This document shows positions 26,601 to 33,556 of a DNA stretch of 33,556 bases, in pieces. The position numbers were made by a program, and so were the translations under genes. Position 1 is the stretch's first letter. The number at the start of each line of letters is the position of its first letter. A model generated the notes under the pieces. The model ran no database searches. It was not told where the DNA came from and saw only the letters and a program-made list of their open reading frames with translations. The stretch is taken from assembly GCA_023399455.1 (NCBI GenBank), contig JAEWPN010000038.1, forward strand, positions 1 to 33,556. Reading direction: 5' to 3'. This DNA is from Bacillota bacterium (lineage in GTDB: Bacteria > Bacillota > Clostridia > Lachnospirales > Lachnospiraceae).

Positions 26601-29038
26601 ATGTTGTATGCATTGACATAAATACGATAAATAACCGATTTATCAACATAATCATAGCTACCTGTATTGCAGCCTGAACTGCCGTTAACAGCCGCTATTA
26701 CATCGCTATCATTTGGATTTCCCGCTGTAACCGTATCCGCATCTTCTCTCGATAAAGTATTTTTCTTAAGCATATTACTCGAGATACCTATAGATGCAGT
26801 ACTATCATTTAATTTATTAGCTCCGGCAAATAAAAAAGCTGTATTATCAATCGTATTGCTTCCATTTGAGGCATAATAATTTGGATTAGTAACAATAGTG
26901 CTAAAAGAAAAATTATGAGTACTCAAATAATCTATCCCTTGAAAATCATCCTTAGTCACTACTAATAAGTCCGCAACCTTTTCTCCAGCAATAGTGAGAG
27001 TATGCACCGTAAATCCAAGCCCTGTAACAGAAGGCAATGACGTCTGGTCTATCATCTGATAAAAATGGGGAGTAATCTCATTCAGGACATCTTTCGTCAC
27101 ATATCTTAAATCTCCGGAAGCACCTATTCCGAAATCTATACCATCAATATCATCGATATTAATACTCCCTCCGTATACCAGAAGGTCGAGTACCCGTAAA
27201 TTTCCTCCTAAAGATTGCTTTAATGTATCAACTTTAATATTCCAACCCATCTTATGATTTTGATTGTCATAAGAACCGGCTGTCTTTGTAATACTTGGAA
27301 CACCAATCGTAACACTGGCATCACTGCTTGTTATTCCTCCCGGTTTTTCTGTTCCTTTTATTGTCGCGTTGTTATTAAAAGTAACCTGTTTCTGCCCATT
27401 AATAGATGTATCTGTTACCTTGGTAACTATTGTAACTTTATATTTACCGGAAATGTCGCTCATAGAAAAGGTAAGCTTCTCTCTGCTTCCCTCAACACTA
27501 CTACTTGGATGAATAGATAATGACAAATCATATTCATTTGTTAAATCATTATATTTATCTACAGTAGAACTGACATAAGAAAGGCCTAAAGGCAATAAAT
27601 CTTCTAATTGAGCATTACTCATTGCACCATCGATAAATATGGTCCATTTTATTTCTCTGTTAGAAGGATCATAAGTACCGCCATTCATTCCATCCCCTAT
27701 TTCTTCTCCGCCTTTCTTAATCCAATCCATAGTATAAGAAGCGGAACCATCGTCATAAGAAACCCTTACGCTATCCTTATATATCTCTGCCATATTATTA
27801 ATTGTAGTTGTGCCATTACTATAATATTTATCGTCAGGTATCTCCGTATCGAAGAAAATATAAACCGTTCCTATAACATCAGCACCGGCAGGAAAAGTAT
27901 AAGTCAATTTATCACTTATATAGTCAGGCGTAACCGCTCCCCCTCCGATTGGATTAATACCATCTGCATCCGTAGTGATTTTAAAACTGTTTGAATTATA
28001 GGTTCCTACATTTGTCAAATCATCAGAAAAAGTATAACCCTTTAAATTTCCATCTTCTGCAGCCCCGCCTTCTTTATCTGCACTTACTTTTACCTTCCAG
28101 GTTATTTTTCTATTGGACGCATCTGCAATACCGGTTTTTTCAGTCGTTACAGTAGTTGATTTCGGAGGTATTGTTATTTCAAAAGTTTTATCATATATGG
28201 AAACTGTTTTCTCTAAATCTTCTTCTCCATCATTTTCACCATCGTATTTCAATGTCATACTAAAATTTGCACTTGCGGTATTAATAGTAGGATCATTTAT
28301 AGTATCCAAAAAAAGTACTTTTGCAACTTTTTTGGTACCACCGCTGCCATCATCAGCATCATCTAATGTTAAAGTACCTACTGGAATACCATTAAATTCC
28401 AATTCAGCCGCTACTAAATTAACCAAACTGAAATCAGCAGGAAAATCGATTATAGCATAATCTCCGCCTATTATATATTTTGATGTATCATCCTTATTTA
28501 TACCATTATCACCAATAACGGGAAAATCGAACGATACATTCACATCTACATCTTTCTTAGGATCTAATTTTTCCCCTGCAGTTACATCTATTATATCGGT
28601 ACCTTGTTTTAAAGTAGCTAAAAAATTATTCAGAAGATTTGATTTTTCAATTCCTACATATGTACCTAACAAAATGATATCATTTGCTTCCATTACAGAC
28701 GGCTCATTTGCATTGCCATTAATTCCGTTTAAATCCGTACTTTCGGTATTTCCCAAACTATTATTTAAAATATTGGTTTCTTTACTGCTTTCACTGCTAC
28801 CAGTTTCTCCCCCTTCACTGCCAGAACCCGTAACTCCGTCTGCAGTACTCTCGGTATCTTTTTCAGTGAAAGAATTCTGACTTTCTCCAGTCACAGAGGA
28901 ATTTGAAGATACTCCCTGTGCATATGCTGTTAAAGAATTATTTACAATTATATTATTAGTGCTTATCATAACGAAAAAAAGTAACCAGCTTATCCCCTTT
29001 ATAAACTTCTTTTTCATTACTGATTTAAATGGATTCAT
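23672..29038 (-). CDS. Large LPXTG-like surface adhesin with Cna-like, SpaA and repeat domains
   Basis: A 1788-residue cell-surface protein. A signal peptide (about 1-41, ending AYAQG) and a Ser/Thr/Gly-rich linker (42-105) come first. The region 105-1085 has at least five modules of collagen-binding/adhesin type (from about 299, 437, 580, 794 and 959), each with a W/Y-x-I-x-V strand after a Tyr-Asp or Asn-rich turn and often D-x-L-P-x-G later (for example DTLPEGW). A SpaA/Cna-B domain follows (about 1117-1210), with the lysine of FEITKTDGD and the E-box YILKETEVPTGY for an internal isopeptide bond. Four repeats of about 110 residues (starting near 1221, 1340, 1450 and 1558) share KxVxGxxxxxxKxFxF and DYSxEGY and match the DUF7601/DUF5979 type. 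The C-terminus has the signal SIAKTGD, a hydrophobic helix and KRK. It is made with its own sortase. The ligand is unknown. Confidence 0.92.
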   Translation of the reverse strand: MNPFKSVMKKKFIKGISWLLFFVMISTNNIIVNNSLTAYAQGVSSNSSVTGESQNSFTEKDTESTADGVTGSGSEGGETGSSESSKETNILNNSLGNTESTDLNGINGNANEPSVMEANDIILLGTYVGIEKSNLLNNFLATLKQGTDIIDVTAGEKLDPKKDVDVNVSFDFPVIGDNGINKDDTSKYIIGGDYAIIDFPADFSLVNLVAAELEFNGIPVGTLTLDDADDGSGGTKKVAKVLFLDTINDPTINTASANFSMTLKYDGENDGEEDLEKTVSIYDKTFEITIPPKSTTVTTEKTGIADASNRKITWKVKVSADKEGGAAEDGNLKGYTFSDDLTNVGTYNSNSFKITTDADGINPIGGGAVTPDYISDKLTYTFPAGADVIGTVYIFFDTEIPDDKYYSNGTTTINNMAEIYKDSVRVSYDDGSASYTMDWIKKGGEEIGDGMNGGTYDPSNREIKWTIFIDGAMSNAQLEDLLPLGLSYVSSTVDKYNDLTNEYDLSLSIHPSSSVEGSREKLTFSMSDISGKYKVTIVTKVTDTSINGQKQVTFNNNATIKGTEKPGGITSSDASVTIGVPSITKTAGSYDNQNHKMGWNIKVDTLKQSLGGNLRVLDLLVYGGSINIDDIDGIDFGIGASGDLRYVTKDVLNEITPHFYQMIDQTSLPSVTGLGFTVHTLTIAGEKVADLLVVTKDDFQGIDYLSTHNFSFSTIVTNPNYYASNGSNTIDNTAFLFAGANKLNDSTASIGISSNMLKKNTLSREDADTVTAGNPNDSDVIAAVNGSSGCNTGSYDYVDKSVIYRIYVNAYNIDITDGVTTNIDEMIGDYKIKDTLPEGWEFKKIKDDDYFLLYEGTGNGTKVNATGYISDYSSVMQVAGPNASVNADEGQEMTFNFTDLNKGYVILLKAGPTEDTAKGYLSEIKNYTKKNNVNLIDNTKVTVGVNANTDVIIENSIVTKDVDKSYVNQDYLVWTIDYRPYDISYTDAYIKDILNPGIDLRIDSEGELLINDAATGKKNIQIFELKLNKDGSYTEDTELTLPDKNILTYDNEMRTLKFYPPDSSQSYRLIYYTDITGDGKDINNTVQFVKSTGSPVSRLSAFSLASFASGALYQRNGWFEITKTDGDTNLRIPGVKFVLYSSNGVVIREGITNASGVLSLKALPDGDYILKETEVPTGYTPSEKEYMVHVEKNGSGIPVTSIDGTVENNIDIKNYKDGTTGNLLISKAVAGSGADLSKKFEFTLLLNDKNGIELTSAYAYNLFDKDNKIVKGGVVKSGDTFELSNLESFKVLDLPMESTYKVEEEDYSSEGYVSMALGDAEGTVEVDKTKTVSFSNIKNIGGLVVQKIVSGSGADSNKEFNFKIEFNATGSYSYTGLGGVPDGTITNGGTIKLKHGQSISIDGLPENTTYKITEDDYSGEGYITTKAGDTGIIENTKTSAAVFRNARNIGELVIQKTVEGNAGDKTKKFEFNVNFKDANGSYSYSGNGVSNGTIASGGKIELSDGQSITIHDLPEGAKYAVTEKDYSEEGYVTTKNADTGLIKDGITSTASFINSKNNGVLSIAKTVAGNRGNKSKEFEFTVTFNTSKTYSYTGIGLDNGTIASGDIIRLADGQSIEITGILEGTSYTVEEADYSSEGYVKKSTGETGIISKDTASVAHFTNTYNVDESNGGSKDPEDPDNTTSSKSSVVPKYKTGEVPDPNGKDAPDKIILVDKDGNVLGTYTRVQNADGTYSYVDEDGVLLPASSIAKTGDGMPLIPIIIVTLIAVVGVMVLFLYKRKIFGYYYDS
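24030..25385 (-). repeat. Four tandem repeats of about 330-360 bp within the adhesin gene
   Basis: These are the coding repeats of the four 110-residue domains in the adhesin. Each contains the conserved ending Y-x-V/I-x-E-x-D-Y-S-x-E-G-Y (VEEEDYSSEGY, ITEDDYSGEGY, VTEKDYSEEGY, VEEADYSSEGY). The copies have diverged clearly at the DNA level, so they are old rather than recent duplications, although copy number could still change by recombination. Confidence 0.8.
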
Positions 29039-29090
29039 TCTTCTGCCTCACCCTGATGTTTTTTATAAAATATTAAATTTAGAAAAAAAT

Positions 29091-29119
29091 TGTATATATA
29101 TCAAATTAAAGTTTTTCAA
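29091..29119 (-). promoter_or_regulatory. Candidate promoter of the adhesin-sortase operon
   Basis: TTGAAA (-35, 29114-29119) and TATACA (-10, 29091-29096) with 17 bp between them on the minus strand. It would start transcription about 45-50 nt before the adhesin ATG at 29038, which is preceded by AGGGTGAGG. The surrounding 304-bp gap (29039-29342) is extremely AT-rich, so chance matches are easy. Confidence 0.35.
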
Positions 29120-29191
29120 TAATAATCATAGTGATAGTAATTATTATCATTTTCTTTCTTCTAAAGTATATAGAATTATAAAAAAAGAAAC

Positions 29192-29256
29192 TTGAAAAAT
29201 ATTCAAAAAAAAGGTCCTATTATGTCGTCTAACGGAAAAATATTCAAAATATTTTT
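29192..29256. promoter_or_regulatory. Repeated, partly palindromic motif between adhesin and divergent gene
   Basis: The 15-mer GAAAAATATTCAAAA occurs at 29194-29208 and again at 29235-29249, 41 bp apart, close to four helical turns. The first copy is part of the dyad TTGAA-N5-TTCAA (29192-29206). The second is part of a 9-bp inverted repeat, arms AAAAATATT (29236-29244) and AATATTTTT (29248-29256) around CAA. This looks like a two-site operator for a regulator of the divergent genes. AT-richness lowers its significance. Confidence 0.4.
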
Positions 29257-29342
29257 AAAATCGATGGTAAATTAATATGATTTTGTGTTAAAATGAAATA
29301 AAAATACAGGGTATAAAAAATTCTTACACATAAAAAGAAAGT

Positions 29343-30770
29343 ATGGTATCACGTATGAAAATCAGTTTTCTATTAAAAGAACTCATTACAATTGCCAAAA
29401 AGCAAAAGACAGATTTTGCACTTCACATGAATATGACTCCCAGCGGACTTAGTAAGATTCTTACGGAAAAGGGAATTCCTACTATTAGAGACAGGAAAAT
29501 TTTTACCAGGCTGGCCGCCGAATATTTTGCGCAAAATATTTATTCTCCCGGCTGCTATTGGAAATTTGAAAATATCTTTCCTGTAATCTATGATTTTGAA
29601 TCTCAGGATGATTTACAGTCTTTCTTATCCTATGCTATCGAATATGCCCTAGATGGAGCTTTCACGGAAGAAATTAACATCAATCTGGATTATTCCGAGA
29701 GAGGACAATATTATATTGGCAAGAGACCGGTGATCGGTATTCTTTGCATTATTTTATCGGATTATGTTACTAGTAATTCTGATAATCTATCAGAAATTTA
29801 TTTTTCTATTCCTCTGTTAGATTCTTCTTATACGAAGATATTCCACAAAATAGTACTGATAGGGAATGATGTATTTAAAAATATCACATTTAATTTCTTT
29901 TATAATAAGAATTTGTTAAGCGAACTCATAGAAAATAATCCGGGTGTTATGAACTTTAGCAGTATTCTCTCTCTGATCGTCAAGTTCCATAAGTATTTTC
30001 AAGTCAATCTATGGGAGACCTCTCAGGACACTACTCCTTTTTTGCTCTTAAAGAGCAATATCTTGATGTTTTTCAATGCACAAATTGATGGAACTCCGCT
30101 TTTAACTACTGTTTATCATAAAAGTTATCTTGCAGTTTTTTATAATATGCTTATGAAGAAAGATACAAATAAAATTAGTTATGAAAAAGAAGAGATTATT
30201 ACATTCTTGGAGAAAAATCCTAATTTCTTTGAAAAATTAAAAGAGAAGGGGCCTGGAAGCGTCTATAACTTCACTTCCTTCGGATATATGTTAACAAATG
30301 AAGAGTTAGATTCGTTAAATGGAAATAAGACTCTTAGAAAGAATATTAAAAAGCTATTCGACGACGCTATGGACAAGGATACTAATTACCTGGTAACTAA
30401 CACTTCTATGGATAAATTTATATCCATGGGAAAGATGATCGTTCCTTTTATTGGTACTTCTTATTTTCCGCCCAATAAGAGAATTCCATATTTACAGAGA
30501 TTTAATTCCTACATGAATACGGGCAGCTATAACAAATTGAAAATTATTAACATTGATTTATCAAATATGGTTATATTCTGTTTTGAAGAATTTAGTCTGG
30601 TATATGTGATAAGTGATACCTATGAAAGAGAGACACTTCATTTCTTTAACACAAATAAAATCAGCTCTCTTTTATACAATGAAATGATGAAAGACAGTGA
30701 GTTATCTATAGATTTTTCGACTGAACTCTGGAACGCTTATCAACAAGAGCTTGTGGATCACATTCCCTAA
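29343..30770 (+). CDS. Protein of unknown family, possible HTH regulator of the adhesin locus
   Basis: A 475-residue soluble protein with no signal peptide or clear membrane helix. Near the N-terminus KTDFALHMNMTPSGLSKIL (about 22-40) has the spacing of an XRE-like helix-turn-helix, with the serine-containing recognition helix after a short turn. The rest is rich in Phe, Tyr, Asn and Lys and mostly helical in appearance; I do not recognise any domain in it. The start at 29343 has only an AAAGAAAG element; an ATG four codons later is equally possible. The gene is divergent from the adhesin-sortase operon with a shared 304-bp AT-rich gap containing a repeated motif, so local regulation of the adhesin is a reasonable guess. 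It ends at a terminator shared with gyrA. No function can be assigned with confidence. Confidence 0.6.
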   Translation: MVSRMKISFLLKELITIAKKQKTDFALHMNMTPSGLSKILTEKGIPTIRDRKIFTRLAAEYFAQNIYSPGCYWKFENIFPVIYDFESQDDLQSFLSYAIEYALDGAFTEEININLDYSERGQYYIGKRPVIGILCIILSDYVTSNSDNLSEIYFSIPLLDSSYTKIFHKIVLIGNDVFKNITFNFFYNKNLLSELIENNPGVMNFSSILSLIVKFHKYFQVNLWETSQDTTPFLLLKSNILMFFNAQIDGTPLLTTVYHKSYLAVFYNMLMKKDTNKISYEKEEIITFLEKNPNFFEKLKEKGPGSVYNFTSFGYMLTNEELDSLNGNKTLRKNIKKLFDDAMDKDTNYLVTNTSMDKFISMGKMIVPFIGTSYFPPNKRIPYLQRFNSYMNTGSYNKLKIINIDLSNMVIFCFEEFSLVYVISDTYERETLHFFNTNKISSLLYNEMMKDSELSIDFSTELWNAYQQELVDHIP

Positions 30771-30790
30771 TTAGTGTAATGGCAGACAAC

Positions 30791-30841
30791 AAAAAGGATA
30801 AATCCAATTTCTTATGATTTAGAAATGGATTTATCCTTTTT
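30791..30841. terminator. Bidirectional intrinsic terminator
   Basis: A 21-bp stem with one bulged A: AAAAAGGATAAATCCA (30791-30806) pairs with TGGATTTATCCTTTTT (30826-30841), extended inward by TTTCT with AGAAA. T-runs flank both sides. It separates the convergent unknown-family gene and gyrA and can stop both. Confidence 0.92.
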
Positions 30842-30851
30842 AAATTTTAGT

Positions 30852-33434
30852 TTATTCTTCTGTTTCTTCGGTAGGAAGAGTTACTTCTTCTTCCTCTTCA
30901 ATTATTACAGGATGTTTTTCATCCTCAGGTATGTCCTCAAGGGCATCTTCGATATTTTCGAATTCCTGATTACCATTTGAGACCTTTTCTCTTACTTTAG
31001 CTACTCTGGCTACCTTCACTCCTTCATCAAGGTTAATCATCCTAACACCCGATGTAATTCTTCCCAAAGTGGAAATATCCTCCATGCGGAGCTGAATAAT
31101 GATTCCCAGCGTAGTTATCATCATAATTTCATGGTCATCATTTACCGCCTTTACTCCTACTACGTATCCGGTCTTTTCCGTGACTTTATAGCACTTTACT
31201 CCCTTACCGCCTCTTTTTTGTACAGTGAATTCTTCAAGGTAAGTACGTTTGCCCATTCCGTTCTCAGATACGATGAGGAGAGAATCTCCCTGATGATCCA
31301 ACTGCATTCCCACAATTTCATCTCTGTCACTCAGATTCATACCGATCACACCCATAGAAGCTCTTCCCGTAGCCCTTACGTCAGTTTCTTTGAATCTGAT
31401 ACACATACCATGCTTGGTAACAAGGAATATTTGCGTATTTACATCTGTTATCTTCACCTCGATCAGTTCATCGTCCTCTCTAAGATTGATAGCAGCCAGA
31501 CCGTTCTTTCTCACATTGCTGTATTCCATAATATGAGTTTTCTTAACGATACCCTTTTTCGTGACCATAAAAAGATTCTTATCATCTTCATAGTCTTTTA
31601 CCGGTATGATAGCGGAAATCTTTTCTCCCGGATTGAGCTGAAGTAAATTGATGATAGCGGTTCCTCTTGCTGTTCTTCCTGCTTCAGGTATCTCATAGGC
31701 TTTCAGCCTGTATACCCGGCCGAAATTAGTAAAAAACATAATATAGTGATGGGTTGTAGTCATAAGAAGATCTTCGATATAGTCCTCTTCTATAGTCTGC
31801 ATTCCCTTGATGCCTTTTCCGCCGCGGTTCTGACTCTTAAAATTATCGATAGTCATACGCTTAATATAACCAAGGCTGGTCATTGCGATTACCGTATTAT
31901 CCTTAGGGATAAGGTCTTCCATATTAATGTCATAAACATCGAAACCTATTACGCTTCTTCTTTCATCTCCGTACTTCTCAGCAATAATAGAAATTTCTTC
32001 TTTGATTACTCCGAGCAGCAACTTTCTATCTGCAAGAATAGCTCGTAACTGGGCAATTTTTTCAAGCAGTTCCTTATGCTCGTTCTCTATCTTGTCTCTT
32101 TCCAAACCGGTAAGAGTACGGAGCCTCATATCTACAATAGCCTGAGACTGAGGATCTGAGAGACCAAAGCGGTCCATTAACTTTTGCTTTGCAATTTGAA
32201 CATTATCACTGCTTCTTATAATGCTTATTACTTCATCGATATTATCGAGAGCAATCAGTAAACCTTGTAAAATATGATCTCTTTCTTCCGCTTTATTTAA
32301 ATCATATTTCGTCCTTCTGGTTACGACCTCTTCCTGATGTGCCAGATAATTTACAAGCATATCCAGAATATTCATAACCTTTGGTTCATTATTTACAAGC
32401 GCCAGCATGATGATACCGAAAGTATCCTGCATCTGGGTATGCTTGTAAAGCTGATTCATAATTACATTGGCATTGGCGTCCCTTCGAAGCTCGATAACGA
32501 TGCGCATACCTTCTCTGTCAGATTCATCGCGAAGATCGGTAATTCCGTCGATTCTCTTCAATTTAACGAGCTCAGCTATTTTCAGTATTAGGTTAGCTTT
32601 ATTTACCATATACGGAAGCTCAGTTACTATAATCCTGCTCTTACCGTTGGGAAGAGTCTCTATATCGGTAACTGCACGTACCCTGACCTTACCCCGGCCG
32701 GTACGGTAAGCCTCTTCGCTTCCTCTCGTTCCGAGGATGATTCCTCCGGTAGGAAAGTCAGGAGCCTTGATGATAGAAAGGACTTCTTCTATATCCGTAT
32801 CTCTGTCTCCATCAATCCTATTATCAATAATTTTAACTACAGCCTTGATTACTTCACGTAAATTATGGGGAGGTATATTGGTAGCCATACCTACTGCGAT
32901 ACCTGTGGTACCATTAACCAACAGATTGGGATAACGGCTGGGAAGTACGGAAGGTTCTCTTTCCGTCTCATCGAAGTTCGGTATAAAATCTACCGTATCC
33001 TTATTAATGTCTGCAAGAAGCTCCATGGAAATCTTGGAAAGTCTCGCTTCCGTATAACGCATAGCCGCCGCACCATCTCCGTCCACAGAACCGAAATTGC
33101 CATGTCCATCGACTAAAGGATAGCGGGTAGACCATGGCTGTGCCATATTCACCAATGCTCCGTATATGGAGCTGTCACCGTGAGGATGGTACTTACCCAT
33201 AGTATCTCCGACGATACGCGCACTTTTTCTATGCGGTTTATCAGGACCATTGTTCAATTCTATCATGGAATACAGCACTCTTCGCTGTACCGGCTTCAAA
33301 CCATCCCTTACATCGGGCAACGCGCGGGAAGCTATAACGCTCATGGCATAATCGATATAAGAGGTTTCCATAGTCTTCTTCAAATCCACGTCATGAACTT
33401 TGTCAAAGACTGTGTCTTGAATATTTTCTTCCAT
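30852..33434 (-). CDS. gyrA: DNA gyrase subunit A
   Basis: An 860-residue subunit of the type II topoisomerase that introduces negative supercoils. The N-terminal breakage-reunion domain has [17 protein letters not shown] (41-57), [19 protein letters not shown] (81-99) and the catalytic tyrosine Y127 in [10 protein letters not shown]. The C-terminal beta-pinwheel carries a GyrA box QNRGGKG near residue 533, which marks it as GyrA rather than ParC, and a second related KRGGKG near 738. An acidic tail ends the protein. In the quinolone region, the position equal to E. coli S83 is Ser (S88), while that equal to D87 is Gly (G92). The start follows GGAG and lies 35 bp after the gyrB stop, so both are one operon. 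Confidence 0.98.
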   Translation of the reverse strand: MEENIQDTVFDKVHDVDLKKTMETSYIDYAMSVIASRALPDVRDGLKPVQRRVLYSMIELNNGPDKPHRKSARIVGDTMGKYHPHGDSSIYGALVNMAQPWSTRYPLVDGHGNFGSVDGDGAAAMRYTEARLSKISMELLADINKDTVDFIPNFDETEREPSVLPSRYPNLLVNGTTGIAVGMATNIPPHNLREVIKAVVKIIDNRIDGDRDTDIEEVLSIIKAPDFPTGGIILGTRGSEEAYRTGRGKVRVRAVTDIETLPNGKSRIIVTELPYMVNKANLILKIAELVKLKRIDGITDLRDESDREGMRIVIELRRDANANVIMNQLYKHTQMQDTFGIIMLALVNNEPKVMNILDMLVNYLAHQEEVVTRRTKYDLNKAEERDHILQGLLIALDNIDEVISIIRSSDNVQIAKQKLMDRFGLSDPQSQAIVDMRLRTLTGLERDKIENEHKELLEKIAQLRAILADRKLLLGVIKEEISIIAEKYGDERRSVIGFDVYDINMEDLIPKDNTVIAMTSLGYIKRMTIDNFKSQNRGGKGIKGMQTIEEDYIEDLLMTTTHHYIMFFTNFGRVYRLKAYEIPEAGRTARGTAIINLLQLNPGEKISAIIPVKDYEDDKNLFMVTKKGIVKKTHIMEYSNVRKNGLAAINLREDDELIEVKITDVNTQIFLVTKHGMCIRFKETDVRATGRASMGVIGMNLSDRDEIVGMQLDHQGDSLLIVSENGMGKRTYLEEFTVQKRGGKGVKCYKVTEKTGYVVGVKAVNDDHEIMMITTLGIIIQLRMEDISTLGRITSGVRMINLDEGVKVARVAKVREKVSNGNQEFENIEDALEDIPEDEKHPVIIEEEEEVTLPTEETEE

Positions 33435-33469
33435 TTTTCATTATCTCCATTTCGTAATCGCAGCATTAA

Positions 33470-33556
33470 TTAAATATCGAGATTCTTTACAAACTTCGCA
33501 TTTTCCTCAATAAATTCCCGCCGCGGTTCTACTTTATCACCCATAAGTGTAGTAAA
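33470..33556 (-). CDS. gyrB: DNA gyrase subunit B, C-terminal end (partial)
   Basis: The last 28 codons of a gene that runs out of the window on the right. The translation starts FTTLMGDKVEPRREFIEENA and ends KFVKNLDI, the well-known end of clostridial GyrB (LMGDKVEPRRxFIxxNA). It is followed after 35 bp by gyrA on the same strand. Only the tail of the TOPRIM/C-terminal part is present, so nothing can be said of the ATPase domain. Confidence 0.95.
   Translation of the reverse strand, partial: FTTLMGDKVEPRREFIEENAKFVKNLDI

Noticed and set aside
29039..29342. Possible c-di-GMP riboswitch before the adhesin, as found for some clostridial surface proteins
   Set aside because: The gap is nearly all A and T and lacks the conserved GEMM core elements that I would expect.
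31131..31646. 171-codon frame opposite gyrA
   Set aside because: Antisense of the conserved gyrase C-terminal domain with no domain signature of its own.
1..33556. CRISPR arrays, tRNA or rRNA genes, insertion sequences
   Set aside because: No regularly spaced short repeats, no T-loop-like GGTTCGA elements with clover-leaf context, and no transposase or terminal inverted repeats were seen.

Overview
The window looks like chromosome from a Gram-positive Firmicute of the class Clostridia, most likely a Lachnospiraceae-type gut or plant-fibre anaerobe. The reasons are AGGAGG-type ribosome binding sites, a CUT1 sugar ABC operon with GH3 and GH43 enzymes, a class B sortase with an LPXTG-like surface protein, an Agr-type LytTR/GHKL pair, and a gyrB-gyrA pair whose GyrA quinolone-region sequence is of clostridial type. 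This placement is inference from protein character; no 16S gene or other marker lies in the window.

Left part (1-7100): a stand-alone DUF262 protein ends at a strong bidirectional terminator, facing a membrane-anchored PrsA/SurA-like foldase on the minus strand. Then comes a plus-strand signalling block: a LytTR response regulator and a GHKL histidine kinase (AgrA/AgrC-like, with no agrB or agrD beside them), a V4R-domain protein, a PAS-GGDEF diguanylate cyclase with intact GGDEF and inhibitory RxxD sites, and a ComFB-family protein. ComFB proteins have recently been described as cyclic-dinucleotide receptors, so sensor, c-di-GMP maker and possible c-di-GMP reader sit side by side.

Middle part (7100-13300), all minus strand: PfkB sugar kinase, GlgX-type debranching enzyme, a three-S1-domain RNA-binding protein, a YbaK-type deacylase and a LacI-family regulator, preceded by a small cysteine-rich protein of unknown function. 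A 16-bp near-palindrome lies just upstream of the S1 gene.

Xylan-oligosaccharide region (13430-21690): a minus-strand operon of sugar-binding lipoprotein, two CUT1 permeases and a GH3 glycosidase, with a divergent AraC-family regulator and a separately transcribed GH43 enzyme convergent with that regulator. The transporter has no ATPase gene here, so it probably shares one encoded elsewhere. The likely job is uptake of short beta-xylo-oligosaccharides (or arabinoxylan fragments) and their cleavage in the cytoplasm.

Right part (21700-33556): an APH-fold kinase, then a two-gene surface operon of a 1788-residue adhesin (Cna-like modules, a SpaA domain, four DUF7601/DUF5979-like repeats and an IAKTGD sorting signal) and a class B sortase that overlaps its end. 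A divergent gene of unknown family with a possible N-terminal helix-turn-helix is a candidate regulator, and the AT-rich gap between them holds a repeated, partly palindromic motif. After a bidirectional terminator come gyrA and the last 28 codons of gyrB. The most interesting parts are the c-di-GMP block and the adhesin/sortase/regulator locus. No rRNA, tRNA, CRISPR array, insertion sequence or phage structural gene was seen.
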